Below the pieces are notes generated by a model. It saw only the letters and a program-made list of their open reading frames with translations, was not told where the DNA came from and ran no database searches. 64,000 nt of DNA. It comes from Bog-473 sp963821755. GTDB taxonomy: Bacteria; Actinomycetota; Acidimicrobiia; Acidimicrobiales; RAAP-2. Positions within the stretch are counted from its first letter, which is position 1, and every line of letters begins with the position of its first letter. Below, in pieces: positions 10,318-21,000 of the stretch. The stretch is taken from NCBI GenBank assembly GCA_963821755.1, contig CAWGEX010000005.1, forward strand, positions 124,001 through 188,000, read 5' to 3'. Position numbers and translations under genes: made by a program.

Positions 10318-11223
10318 ATGGCGCGGCCACCAGACCCGGAGCCGCAACCGGGTCAGAAGAAGGAGCCGAAGGCCACGTTTCGGCGGCGGATGATGCGCGT
10401 GCCCGAACAGAGCCCCGAATTGCAGCTGAAACAAGCCCAAGACGTCCTCAGCTGGGCCATCCGCAAGCGGGGTGCCGACTCCCCGTTTGCCGTCAAGGCC
10501 ATGAACGAAGTGGCCAATCAGCTGGCCCGGCAGGCTCGCACCACCGAGGAGGCGGTGCTCAGGTGGCAGATCGTGGACGCCCTCCGCACGAACCTGGGAC
10601 CCGAAGACGAGGCCACCCTCAACGCCGAGTGGAAGCTGGCCACCTGCCTGATCTCACTGGACCGGCCCGAAGACGCCGACCCCCTGCTGACCCATGTCGT
10701 GGCCGGCAAGGCGCTCGCCCTCGGCAATGACGACCCCGAGACCTTGGCCGCCCGGGCCTGGAGTGCCACCGTGGCCAAGAAGCTGGGGAGACTCCAGGAA
10801 GCTCGGCTCCAGCAGGAACAGGTGGTGGCGGGCTATGAGCTGCAGGGGCTGGCCGAGAGTGACGAGGGCATCTTGGCCGCGCTGAACCTGGCCTCGACCC
10901 TCACTGCACTGCACGATCTCGACGGTGCCTCCCGCCTCCTGCGCCATGTCCTCGACCTCCGGAGCCGCACCCTCGGTCCCGACGACCCGAGAACCCTCGA
11001 TGTCCTCGAGGCTCTGGCTTCCGTCTCGTTCATGAACAAGAACGTGCCCGAGGCGACGGTGATGGCGAGAAATCTGGTCGAGAAGCGGGCGCGGGTGCTC
11101 GGGGATGACGCCGAGGAGACCATCAAGTCTCGGGCGTTCTTGGCGTCGATCGAGGCGCACGGCGATTCCCGCGTGACCTCATCGGGCCGGCCGCACCCAA
11201 CGGACTACGGCACCGGCAGCTAG
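10318..11223 (+). CDS. Tetratricopeptide-repeat protein
   Basis: 301 residues of helical repeats of the kinesin-light-chain-like TPR type. Examples are LGPEDEATLNAEWKLA, LALGNDDPETLAARAW, LASTLTALHDLDGASRLLRHV and LGPDDPRTLDVLEALASV. The N-terminus (first ~35 residues) is basic and proline-rich; no signal peptide or membrane segment. Probably a cytosolic protein-interaction scaffold; partners unknown. Stand-alone gene convergent with the Fe-S oxidoreductase, and its stop overlaps that gene's stop region at 11220-11223. Confidence 0.8.
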   Translation: MARPPDPEPQPGQKKEPKATFRRRMMRVPEQSPELQLKQAQDVLSWAIRKRGADSPFAVKAMNEVANQLARQARTTEEAVLRWQIVDALRTNLGPEDEATLNAEWKLATCLISLDRPEDADPLLTHVVAGKALALGNDDPETLAARAWSATVAKKLGRLQEARLQQEQVVAGYELQGLAESDEGILAALNLASTLTALHDLDGASRLLRHVLDLRSRTLGPDDPRTLDVLEALASVSFMNKNVPEATVMARNLVEKRARVLGDDAEETIKSRAFLASIEAHGDSRVTSSGRPHPTDYGTGS

Positions 11224-13255
11224 ACCTGCTGCTCGGCCTTGAGCAGTGACTCCTCCACCAACTGGGAGAGGTCCAGCACCCGCACGTCGTCTTCCTTGGA
11301 GTTGGCGCGCACGGCGTCGTCCAGCATGATCATGCAGTAGGGACAGGCGGTCGAGACCACGTCGGCCCCGGTCCCGAGGGCCTCGTCCATGCGCTCCATG
11401 TTGACCCGCTTGCCGATGTTCTCCTCCAGCCACATGCGGGCCCCGCCGGCGCCGCAGCAGAAGCCCCGCTCCTTGCACCGGCGCATCTCGATCTGCTCGA
11501 CGCCCGGTATGGCGGTCAGCACGCGTCCGGGGCTCCTCGATGATCCGGTTGTGCCGGCCCAGGTAGCACGGGTCGTGGTAGGTGACCTTGCCGTTGTAGC
11601 CGGTGCCCGGGACCAGCTTGCCCGAGCTGACCAGGTGCTCGAGCAGCTCGGCGTGGTGGATGACCTCGAAATTGCCGCCCAGTGAGGGGTACTCGTTCTT
11701 GATGGTGTTGAAGCAGTGCGGGCAGCTGGCGATGATCTTCTTGGCTCCCACCGAGTTCAGGGTCTCGATGTTCATCCGCCCCTGCTCCTGGTAGAGGTAC
11801 TCGTTGCCCAGGCGGCGGACCGGGTCGCCGGTGCAGGACTCCTTCGGCCCGAGGATCCCGAAGGTCACGCCGGCCCGGTGCAGCATGCGCGCCGGTGGCC
11901 TGGACGCCCTTGCGGGCCCGCTCATCGAGCGCCCCGGCGCACCCGACCCAGTAGAGGTACTCGACGTCGTCGGGAATCGTCCCGGTGATGACCGGGATCT
12001 CGAAGTCCAGGGTCTGGGTCCACTCGGTCCGCTTGGCCTGGCCCAGGCCCCACGGGTCGCCCTGGTTCTCCACGTTGCGCAGCATCAAGCCGGCTTCGGA
12101 GGGGAACTCGGACTCCATGAGCACCTGGTAGCGGCGCATGTCGACGATGGCGTCGATGTGCTCGATGTCGACCGGGCACTCCTCGACGCAGGCGCCGCAG
12201 GTGGTGCAGGCCCACAGCACGTCGGGGTCGATGACGTTGGGCACCAGCGCGGTGAAGTCGCCCTCGCCAGTGAGCAGCGGCGTGGCCGAGGCGAACATGT
12301 TGTCCCGCAGGTTCATGATCAACAATTTCGGCGAGAGGGGCTTCTCGGTGTTCCAGGCCGGGCAGGCCGACTGGCAGCGCCCGCACTCGGTGCAGGTGGC
12401 GAAGTCCAGCATCTGCTTCCAGGAGAAGTGGCCGACTTCGCCCACGCCGAACACGGTGTCCTCGTCGACGTTCTCCATGTCCATGTCGGGCGTCTTGTCC
12501 AGCGCACCCAGGGCCCGGGGCCGACGGGAGAAGGCCACGTTGATGGGAGCCATGAAGATGTGCAGGTGCTTGGAGTACGAGATGAAGACCATGAAGCCGG
12601 CGATGACGGCGATGTTCAAGATCACGAAGGTGGTCTCGATCACGCTGTTCACGCCCGTCCCGAGCGGCTTCAGCCATGACGCCACGGCGTGGGAGGCGAA
12701 GGCCCACGAGTCGAAGGGGAAGTTCCCGGTGTTGATCTGGCCCGCCCGGTAGATGATCAGGGTGACCATGACCCCGGCGATCATGGCCAGGACGACCCAG
12801 GCCGCCCCGGTGTGCGAGCCGTAGAAGCGGGACTGGCGCTGCTTCTTGGCCGGGGCGTTCTGGATCCGGATGACGGTGAAGACGCCCAGGGAGATCAGCA
12901 CGGCCACGGCGAAGAAGTCCTCCAGGAAGCCGATCCATTGCCAGTGGCCGAGCAGCGGGATGAAGAAGTCCCGGTCGAAGAGGGCCCCGTAGGCCTCGAT
13001 AATTGTAAGGAGAAGGACGGTGAAGCCCCACATGGTGAAGAAGTGGGCCAAACCGGGCACCGTCCACTGCAAAAGCTTGCGCTGACCTGCGACTTCGACC
13101 GTCTCGGCCTCGACCTTGGGGATGATGCTCCCCCGGGTCCGATCCGGCGCCGGCTGGCCGCTCCGGATCAGCCTCGAAAGCCAATGAAAACGCCTGCCGG
13201 CGATGCCAAAGCCAATCACGGTCACGCCGAGGCCCAAGATGATTCTGATCAGCAC
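11220..13255 (-). pseudogene. Membrane-anchored Fe-S oxidoreductase (GlpC/HdrD-like), two apparent frameshifts
   Basis: Joined product about 677 residues. Five or six N-terminal membrane helices resemble a NarI-like quinone/haem module. Two ferredoxin-type clusters follow (CTECGRCQSACP and CTTCGACVEECP), then two cysteine-rich CCG domains (SCPHCFNTIKNEYP; CKERGFCCGAGGARMW; TACPYCMIML). The architecture indicates electron transfer between a membrane carrier and a soluble partner; the actual substrate is unknown. The frame changes near 11892 (VQAT to ARMLHRAG) and near 11525 (IIEEPR to VLTAIPG), each by one extra base. All motifs are otherwise perfect, so I suspect sequence error. Monocistronic. 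Confidence 0.85.
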
Positions 13256-13566
13256 GGATGCTCCTCGCAGCTCTCAGTTCGTCGAACAGGGAAGGTGGCG
13301 GATAGCGAGCACCACCTGGGATTCACATGCGGCCCAGAGGATAGTGGGGCGTCCCTTCCCGGGCATAGTTAGCCCGTACCCCGATCCCTGGGGATCTACG
13401 ACCCCGGTTGGATGCCCAGCGTCGACTCATCTAAAACGTCGCTGCCAGCGTCGCACCGCCCCACGTCCCTTTCGTGCAACACGTGCCGCGACTTTTGGCC
13501 GTCACGTAGCGGTCATCGGCCACGAGGAAATCGCGTTTACCCAGCGTGTAGTGTTGCGGTGCTTTC
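13256..13566. other. Intergenic region upstream of the truncated tRNA
   Basis: About 310 bases with no credible coding frame. It must contain the divergent promoter of the Fe-S oxidoreductase and the former promoter of the tRNA-Gly. I see no confident -35/-10 pair and no repeat. Confidence 0.4.
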
Positions 13567-13608
13567 GCGGGCGTAGTTCAGAGGCAGAACATCAGCTTCC
13601 CAAGCTGG
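13567..13608 (+). pseudogene. Truncated tRNA-Gly (anticodon CCC), 5' half only
   Basis: The sequence begins GCGGGCGTAGTTCAGAGGCA and keeps the acceptor 5' strand, the D-arm and a complete anticodon arm (TTCCCAA loop, anticodon CCC at 13599-13601). After the anticodon stem it stops matching: no variable loop, T-arm GGTTCGA or acceptor 3' strand is present. Unrelated hipA-derived sequence follows at once. It cannot fold into a functional tRNA. Confidence 0.8.
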
Positions 13609-14202
13609 CCGGGGCTGCGGCATCGTGATGGAACCCTGCCGGCTGCTGGAGGAGAACGACCGGGCCCACTTCATGACCCGGCGCTTCGACCGCCGGGCCG
13701 ACGGCTCGAAGGTCCACACCCAGACGCTGTGTGCCCTGGACCAGCTCGACTTCAACCTGGCCGACACTCACAGCTACGCCCAGTACCTCGACGTGATCGA
13801 TCGCCTGGGCCTGGGGCCGGGGCCCGGGAGCAGGGATTCCGCCGGCTGGCCTTCAACGTGGCGGGCGCCAACCGGGACGACCACACCAAGAACCTCTCCT
13901 TTTGCTGCGACGCCGAGGGGACCTGGTCACTCTCCCCGGCCTACGACGTCAATTACGCCTACAACCCCCACGGCCAGTGGACCCAACGCCACCAGATGTC
14001 GGTGAACGGCAAGTTCGAGGGCATCACCCGGGCCGATCTGCTGGAGCTGGGCGATCGGTTCATCGTCCCCTCGCCGGCCCGGGTCATCGATGAGATCCTC
14101 GACGCGGTGGATCGCTGGCCGACGTTCGCCGAAGCCGCCGACGTGGATGGCGAACAAGCCCGGCGGATCGCGGCCAGCTTGGAGACGTTCCGGCCCCGTT
14201 GA
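13609..14202 (+). pseudogene. HipA-family kinase remnant, N-terminus missing, frameshifted
   Basis: Only the C-terminal half of a HipA-like Ser/Thr kinase (toxin of HipBA modules) remains. Before the break it reads ENDRAHFMTRRFDRRADGSKVHTQTLCAL and DFNLADTHSY. After a shift around 13815-13840 it reads FRRLAFNVAGANRDDHTKNLSF (catalytic loop) and WSLSPAYDVNY (metal-binding Asp), then QMSVNGKF and a normal C-terminus at 14202. The N-terminal ~200 residues and the hipB antitoxin are absent. The remnant begins within a few bases of the broken tRNA-Gly, so a deletion or recombination joined them. Any Met at 13628 is accidental. Confidence 0.8.
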
Positions 14203-14375
14203 GGGTGGTCCGATTCGCGTGGGACCGCGGTGCTTGGAGAGTATCGAGGCGGAGTGGGCGGCCACTATCATGGGATTCGATTCATCAAGACGAGGTGAGG
14301 GCCCTGGCCCGCTGACCCTCGGCCAACCGACCGCAAGGCACGGTGGCAAGGCCAGGTTCGATGAGGAGGTACCCG

Positions 14376-14525
14376 ATGGTGTCGAAAGCATTGGCGTCCC
14401 TGGACGCCTGGCTCGCCTTGGCCGAGGAAGTCCTGGCCGAGCAAGAAGCGCATTCGGAAGTTCCGGCCCGTGACCACGATGGCGAGCCGGTTGAACCCGA
14501 CACCGAAGGAGCGAGCCATGTCTGA
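14376..14525 (+). CDS. Small acidic protein, unknown
   Basis: 49 residues: MVSKALASLDAWLALAEEVL, then an acidic polar tail (HDGEPVEPDTEGASHV). The ATG at 14376 has an excellent ribosome-binding site (GAGGAGG, 14363-14369). Its stop (14523-14525) overlaps the next start (ATG 14518), which implies translational coupling. No family recognised. The amphipathic N-terminal helix could mediate protein contact, for instance with the next gene product; this is inference. Confidence 0.55.
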   Translation: MVSKALASLDAWLALAEEVLAEQEAHSEVPARDHDGEPVEPDTEGASHV

Positions 14526-14970
14526 GGTGACCAGCTACGTCGACAATGCCGGCTTCCAGGCGTGGAATATGTCCAAGGGCATTGCAGCAGCCCGCGCCTA
14601 CGCCGGCCAGGCCCGAGAACTCCTGGTCGAGTTCGACGCAGCGGACGACACCACCCTCGACCGCGCCGGCGAGGCCGGTCGCATCGTCGAGGAGATCGAG
14701 CGCATCGCCGCCGGGGGGAATGCCGTGTGGGAGCGCATCGAGGCCGCGCTCGTCGAAGCGGGGCTCGTCGATCTCCCGGAAGGGGGCGTCACGATGATTC
14801 GGAATGGCGGCGCCCAGCCGGAGCTCACCCACCACCTGTGGGAAATCTGGCGTGACTTTGAGGGTCGCACCGCCGGCCTTGCCTTGCTGCGGCAGCTGGA
14901 GGAGATCACCAGGCTCTGGACACTCCCCGTCGGATCACCTCTGGCGGCTCCAGACGACGGAGCAGCCTGA
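14518..14970 (+). CDS. Hypothetical helical protein, coupled to the upstream small gene
   Basis: 150 residues from ATG 14518 behind GAAGGAG. It is predominantly alpha-helical and acidic: YAGQARELLVEFDAADDTTLDRAGEAGRIVEEIE and ALVEAGLVDLPEGGVTMI, then ELTHHLWEIWRDFEGRTAGL. No signal peptide, membrane segment or catalytic motif. It forms a two-gene unit with the 49-residue protein, downstream of the tRNA/hipA scar, so it may be part of the same acquired segment. The stop is six bases from the convergent transporter's stop. Family not recognised. Confidence 0.6.
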   Translation: MSEVTSYVDNAGFQAWNMSKGIAAARAYAGQARELLVEFDAADDTTLDRAGEAGRIVEEIERIAAGGNAVWERIEAALVEAGLVDLPEGGVTMIRNGGAQPELTHHLWEIWRDFEGRTAGLALLRQLEEITRLWTLPVGSPLAAPDDGAA

Positions 14971-14975
14971 CGAAG

Positions 14976-15842
14976 CTATGTGATCACGGCCGGTGCTGTG
15001 GCCACGTCCTCCGAAGGCGAGAACTTCGTCATCAGCCAGATCCCGACGCACAGAACGGCGAAGCCCAGCGCGCTCAGGGCGAGCCGCAGCGGGTCATCGG
15101 TGAAGTGCTCGGCGAAGAGCCACACCCCGAGGGCCACGCTGACGACGGGGTCGGTGGCCACCATCAGCGGTGACGACACGTTGAGCGGGCCGACGTGGAG
15201 GGCGGCCTGCATCAAGATGTTGCCCACGATGCCGCCGACGATGACGGCGTAGACGGGCCAGTGGGCGAAGGTCCTGAGCAGGCCGTAGTCGGCCAGGTTG
15301 TCGGTCATCGACTTGATGAAGCTGGCCTCGAGGGCCCACACCACGCCGGTCGCCGTCCCGTAGAGGGCGGCCTTCCAGGTCGGTGTTCCCACGCGGGCCA
15401 CCATGACCATGAGGAGGGCGATGCCGCCCAGCACCAGGGAGGCGGAGAACCACTCCGAGGTGCTCGCTGTGGTCCGGCCGCCGGTCGGCTCGGAGGTGAC
15501 GATGAAGAGGCCCAGGCCGGCACAGGTGATGACGGCCGACCACCAGGCCGCGCCCGAGACCCGGTGGTGGAACCAGAGCCGCCGGATGAGCAGGGCGAAG
15601 ACCAGCTCGGCCACCATGAGCGGCTGGACGATGGAGAGGGCACCGATGTGCAGGGCGATGGCCTGAAAGACGAACCCGGCGATCAGGGCGACCGCACCGA
15701 AGAGCCACATGGGCTGGCGGAAGAGGTAGAGCGCGAGGCGTTTCCCCTTGACGCCCGCCGGCGCGCTGGTGCTCGAGAGATGTTGCGTGACCAGGTTGCC
15801 GGCGTTGGCCAGGGCGGCCAGCAGGGCGAGGAGCTCGCTCAT
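14976..15842 (-). CDS. DMT-superfamily transporter
   Basis: 288 residues with nine or ten hydrophobic helices in the two-fold EamA/NIPA-like drug/metabolite transporter pattern. Helix pairs such as HIGALSIVQPLMVAELVFALLI and HVGPLNVSSPLMVATDPVVSVALGVWLF show the internal repeat. Likely an inner-membrane small-molecule or cation transporter; substrate not predictable. ATG 15842. Stand-alone gene. Confidence 0.85.
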   Translation of the reverse strand: MSELLALLAALANAGNLVTQHLSSTSAPAGVKGKRLALYLFRQPMWLFGAVALIAGFVFQAIALHIGALSIVQPLMVAELVFALLIRRLWFHHRVSGAAWWSAVITCAGLGLFIVTSEPTGGRTTASTSEWFSASLVLGGIALLMVMVARVGTPTWKAALYGTATGVVWALEASFIKSMTDNLADYGLLRTFAHWPVYAVIVGGIVGNILMQAALHVGPLNVSSPLMVATDPVVSVALGVWLFAEHFTDDPLRLALSALGFAVLCVGIWLMTKFSPSEDVATAPAVIT

Positions 15843-15971
15843 GGTCGAAGTGGCCTGGGCACGCCTGAAGGGTAATTCGGCTGGCCCTCACACTTCCCTA
15901 ATCTCCGCCTGGCTGGTCACACACAGATCGGGTGCGATGCTCTCAGTGGAGACACAACAAGGAGTGTTGGC

Positions 15972-16812
15972 ATGGGAGATCTCACGCAGCGAGCGGCCGG
16001 GCGATGGGCCGCCATGGGGCTGGCCGGGCGAGCCTGGTGGACCGGTGCCATTTCGCTGACCACCGCCGCCGTGCTGGTGCTGGGGTCGGTGTCCCTGGCC
16101 GACGCCTCGGCCAAGCCGGTCGGCCAAGAGCGCCACCCCGACCACCGCCATGAGCGGGTCGATGCCCGGCATGAACATGTCCGGAGGCAGTTCCAAGTCG
16201 AGCGCCACCCGTCATCGAAGTCGCCCATCTGCTGCCAACGTGAAGAACACCACGGTGATGGGCAACGGGATGGTGATGGCCCCGGTGCCCTCGACGGCAC
16301 CCACGGCGGCCCAAAAGGCGGCCGCGGCGAAGTTGGTGGCCCAGACCAAGGCCTCGCTGGTGCAGTACGCCAGCCTGTCGGCGGCCACGGCCGCCGGGTA
16401 CGTGCCGGCCACCAACCCCACCGGCTACGTGGTGCACTACGCCAACTGGAAGACCGTCGAAGACAGGGACGTGCTCGACCCGTCGCATCCCTCGTCGCTG
16501 GTCTACGCCAACACGGTGAACGGGCCGGTGCTCCTCGGGGCCATGTATCTCGGACCGGGGCCCTGCCAACCCGGGCCCGATGTCGGTGGGTCGCTGACCG
16601 ATTGGCACGCCCACGACGATCTCTGTCTCTCGGCCTCGCACCAGGTGGTCGGCAAGACCACCGGCGCGGGAACGTGCGCGGTGGGGACCCACAACACGAA
16701 CACGCTCTTCATGTTGCACGTCTGGACCACGCCCTCACTGGCTTCGACCCATCAGTTCGAGGCTGACCTCACCCGGGCCGAGATCGCTCCCATCATCCGG
16801 GGCCAGGCGTGA
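15972..16812 (+). pseudogene. Secreted Met/His-rich hypothetical protein, one apparent frameshift
   Basis: ATG 15972 follows AAGGAG. A clear Sec signal (WWTGAISLTTAAVLVLGSVSLADASA) precedes a Met-rich segment (MSGSMPGMNMSGG, with VMGNGMVMAP later). The globular domain has HYANWKTVEDRDVLDPSHPSSLVY, SLTDWHAHDDLCL and NTLFMLHVW. The signal and the rest are in different frames; one extra base near 16120 joins them into about 279 residues. Methionine and His-x-His clusters suggest binding of copper or another soft metal in the envelope, but I know no characterised homologue. The frame starting at ATG 16150 would lack the signal. Confidence 0.65.
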
Positions 16813-17013
16813 CCAGCCCGGAGCGCCCGCGGCTCACGGCGCGGGCCGGGGCCGCGGGACAGATCGCCCATCGCTGGGCTGACACTGGCGTTGCTGGGCC
16901 AACCGTGGTCCCTTTGGCAGATATCGGCTTTGACCAGGGATTAGCGTTGTGGGACGGGCTTGGGGCGGGCGGCGTACAGACTGGCGTCGGTCGTCGGCGG
17001 GTAAACAGGGGGG

Positions 17014-18033
17014 ATGAAATTGATCCGGGGGAATGCCAAGAGCAAGACCCGGCCCACCGTGGGCCTGGTGCTGGGCGCCGGTGGCGTGGTCGGCCAGGCC
17101 TATCAGGCCGGCGTGCTGGCCGGACTCGAGCGCCAGGCCGGGTGGGATCCCCGCGACGCTGATCTGATCGTCGGCACCTCGGCCGGTTCGGTGACCGGGG
17201 CCGCGCTGCGGGTCGGTGTCCCGGCCACCGACCTGGCCGCCATGGCCGTGGGGCGGCCCCTGTCGCGCCGGGGTGGCGCATTGCTCGAGCGCATCCTTCC
17301 CGAATCCGAGGCCCTCCCCGTCCCCCCGGTCACCTCGCTGCTGCGACTCTGGCGACCGCCTTCACCCGCGTTGTTGAACCGGGTGGCCCGTCGGCCCTGG
17401 GCCTTCCGGCCCGACGTCGCCGCCATGACGATGATGCCACGGGGGAAAGTGGACATCACCGATCGCGCCCGGGGATTGGACGAATTGGTCGGCGAAGCCT
17501 GGCCCGAAGGATTGTGGCTCTGCGCGGCGCGGTGCGCTGACGGAGCCCGGGTCGTCTTCGGTCGTGCCGGCTCGCCCGGGGCCACCCTGGCCGAGGCCGT
17601 GCTGGCCTCATGTGCCATTCCCGGGTACTTCAAACCGGTCACGATTCAGGGCAAGGACTACTTCGACGGCGGCGTGCATTCGCTGACCAACGCCGACGTG
17701 CTGCGCACCGAGGACCTCGATGTGGTGGTGGTCGTCTCCTCCATGTCGGCGTCGCACGGCCAGGCCACCGGCGCCGACGCGCTGCTGCGCTGGTCGGTGC
17801 ACCGCCGCATGGAACGCGAGATCGCCCGCCTCGAGGCCAACGGCACCACGGTCATCCGGCTGGAGCCGGGCGGGGTGGCGCGCCGGGCCATGGGGCTGCG
17901 GGCCATGGCCGAAGACCGATCGTCGCGGGTGGTCGAATCCGCCTACGAAGAGACGGTGCGGCGGGTCTCGTCCGATCCGCTGTTCGCCCGCCTGGGTGGC
18001 ACGGTGCGGGCCGCGTCGGTGGCCACCGGCTAA
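17014..18033 (+). CDS. Patatin-like phospholipase family protein
   Basis: 339-residue serine hydrolase of the patatin family. It has the glycine-rich oxyanion loop LGAGGVVGQAYQAG, the nucleophile elbow GTSAG and the DGG motif carrying the catalytic Asp (DYFDGGVHS). It probably deacylates membrane or storage lipids in the cytosol or at the inner membrane face. The frame between about residues 90 and 130 carries an insertion relative to minimal patatins. ATG 17014 follows GGGGGGA. Convergent with the helicase gene. Confidence 0.9.
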   Translation: MKLIRGNAKSKTRPTVGLVLGAGGVVGQAYQAGVLAGLERQAGWDPRDADLIVGTSAGSVTGAALRVGVPATDLAAMAVGRPLSRRGGALLERILPESEALPVPPVTSLLRLWRPPSPALLNRVARRPWAFRPDVAAMTMMPRGKVDITDRARGLDELVGEAWPEGLWLCAARCADGARVVFGRAGSPGATLAEAVLASCAIPGYFKPVTIQGKDYFDGGVHSLTNADVLRTEDLDVVVVVSSMSASHGQATGADALLRWSVHRRMEREIARLEANGTTVIRLEPGGVARRAMGLRAMAEDRSSRVVESAYEETVRRVSSDPLFARLGGTVRAASVATG

Positions 18034-18091
18034 GCCTGCCTTCGCTGAGACGATGAACGGTGACTGAGTAGACCGGGGCCCCACTCCAACA

Positions 18092-21000
18092 TCAGTCCAA
18101 GAGGTCGCGAATGTCGGCCGCCGTCATCGCGCCGGACTCAAATCCGCCTCCGTCCATCACGTTGGCGAAGAGCGCGGCCTTCTTGGCCTTCAGGGCCATG
18201 ACCTTCTCCTCCAGGGTGTCGATGGCCACCAGCCGATACACCATGACCTTGCGGGTCTGGCCGATGCGGTGGATGCGATCAACCGCTTGCGCTTCGGTCG
18301 CCGGGTTCCACCAGGGATCGAGGAGAATGCAATAGTCCGCTTCGGTCAGGTTCAGACCGAAGCCCCCGGCCTTCAGACTGATCAGAAAGACGGGGGCGTG
18401 GCCCTCCCGGAACTCGGCGATGACCGCTGGCCGATTGCGGGTCCGTCCGTCGAGATAGCAGTGTTCAATTCCGGCCTGGCGGATCCGATCGCGGGCAAGG
18501 GTGAGAAACCGGGTGAACTGGCTGAACACGAGCACCCGGTGACCATCAGCGACGATGTCCTCGAGCATCTCCATCAGCGCATCGAGTTTGGTCGAGGGCA
18601 CTCCGGTGTGTTCGGCGTCGACGAGCGACACATCGAGACTCGCCTGGCGGAGCAGGGTGAGAGAACGGAAAATCTCGAACCGGTTCTTGGTCATGTCGTC
18701 GAGCAGTCCGAGGACTTTCTGGCGCTCACGCTGCAGGTACGTTTGATAGACCTTCTTGTGTTTGGGGCTGAGGTCGAGCTCGAGAACCTGCTCTTGTTTG
18801 GCCGGCAGGTCGCTGGCCACCTGCTCTTTCGTGCGGCGCAGCATGAGGGGGCGGACTCGTCGACGAAGCTGAGCCAATCGCTCGGCGTCTGTCCCCTTTT
18901 CGATCGGCACCCGGTAGTACTCGGCGAAGCGGTCGGGACTGGCGAACAGCCCAGGGGCGACGATGGAGAGCAACGACCACAGTTCCATCAGATTGTTCTC
19001 AATCGGCGTCCCACTCATCGCCACTTTGAAAGGGACGGGCAGCGTCTTGGCCCGCTGGTAGGTCTGGGAGAGCCGGTTCTTGGCGAACTGGGCCTCGTCG
19101 AGGAACAGCCCGGCCCAGTCGACGCCGGCATACTCGTCGTACTCGATCCGGAACAGGCTGTAGGAAGTGATCACGACATCGAAATCTGCCGCCATGTCCT
19201 GCAGGCTTGTCCCGCGGCGACGCCCGGTCTCGGTGACCGTGGTCACGTTCAGGTCGGGCGCGAACCGACGGCACTCCGACGCCCAGTTGCCCACGACGCT
19301 GGTCGGCGCGACGACGAGGTAGGGATCGTTGGTGAGACCACGCTCGTTGGTGTGGCACATCAACGCCAGCGCCTGCAGCGTCTTGCCGAGCCCCATGTCG
19401 TCGGCGAGAATGCCGCCGAGCCGATGCTCGTAGAGATAGGCCAACCAGTTGAATCCCGTGTGCTGATACGGCCGGAGCGTGGCGCGCAGGGTGGCGGGCG
19501 GGCCGATATTCGGTCCGATCAGCCGCACCAGCGAGCGAGCGCACCGAGTCCTCCCAGTGACTGGCCTGGGCCGTCACTTCGCCGAGGCGCTGGAAGTCCT
19601 CCCACAGGCTCGCCTGGAATCGGCTCAGGCGGATTCCGTCACCCGGCGCGTCGTGGAGGCCACGCGCCTCGCTGATCAGCTGGGCCAGTTCCCGCAGCTC
19701 CTCCCGATCGAGCGAGAAGAAGGTCCCCGACGGCAAGATCAGATGCGACTGACCCTCGGCCAGCGCGATGAAGAGCTCGCTGAACGACACCTCCTCACCG
19801 CCCACGGTCACCGTGATCGTCAGGTCGAACCAGTCGTTCTCCGCTGAACCGGAACCGCCCAGGCTGACCACCGGGGCGGCCACGGCCTCCCGGTAGTCGG
19901 GTACCGTGCCGATCCGCTCGATCCTCACGCCCGTGGTCGCCTCGAGCGCCGGCAGGAGGTCGGTGACGAATCGGACGGCTGTCATGCCTTGGAGCCGGGC
20001 GGCCGCAGCGAGGCGCGTTCCGAAGGTCGTGCGCTCGAACAACTCGGGAACGGATCGCACCACCGCCGTGGCCGCGGCGATGATGGCGTCTTCGGCAGAT
20101 CGTTGGTGGCCTCTGCTCGGGGCGCCCCATAAGTCCGCTCGCCACTGCCCGCCTTCGGCCCCTCTGGCCCACGTCAGCCCGATGTCGTTGCCGTCTCCTG
20201 CGCTGATGGTGAGGACCAAGGTGGGCGGCCGGACCTCCGGCAGTTCGACCGATCCGTCACTCGATGCCACCTCCACCTTCCGGTGGAGCTTCGGGACGAA
20301 CGATTGCAAAAAGCGCTTCTCGTCGTGGCGAGGCACATCAACCGCGGCCGTCCGGAGGAAGGCGCGCAAGTTGTCGTCCACCGGCGTGGCGAGCGGCGCC
20401 AGCCCGAGTCCGAGTGGCTTCTCGCTGGACGCGGCGCCTGGCGGTTCGTCCCACCAGGCGATGCCGTGGGCCGGGCTCCCGATGAGCATGGACCGCTCGA
20501 GGGGCACTCGTTGGTCCGGAGCCCCGATGCGGGGCTCGACCCGGAGGCCCGATTCGGTTCGGGTGACGTCGACGGTGACCTCAGCCGCCGCCGGGAGAAG
20601 CATGACCGGCGCGGCCTTGCGCCCGGGCTGCACCAAGGGAAGCCCCAGGACGCTGGCTTGGCCCAGCAGATCCCAGAGCCTTCGACTACTGATCGTCTCG
20701 AGTCGGACCACGTCGTCGGAGTAGCTGTACAGATTCGGGCGGTGCGTCAGCCGGCTGAGGGCGAGCAGCTCCTTGACCAAAAGGAGCCGCTCAGCGGCCA
20801 GAGGGGTCCGCGTCGCCCCGTAACGGTAGTAGTCGAGATTGGCCCACGAGACCCCCGTTCGTACCCAATTCCCGTTCTGGCCGGGTACCACCGGCCGAAC
20901 CCGAATCCCGGCCGCGCCCGGTTGCAGGATCAGTTCGAGTTGGAGCCCGATTTCCGGGGCACCGGTCTCATCGGGCTCCCTCCCTTCTGCGTCCAGCAGT

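Noticed and set aside
13567..13640. Functional tRNA-Gly
   Set aside because: T-arm and 3' acceptor strand are absent, so no cloverleaf can form.
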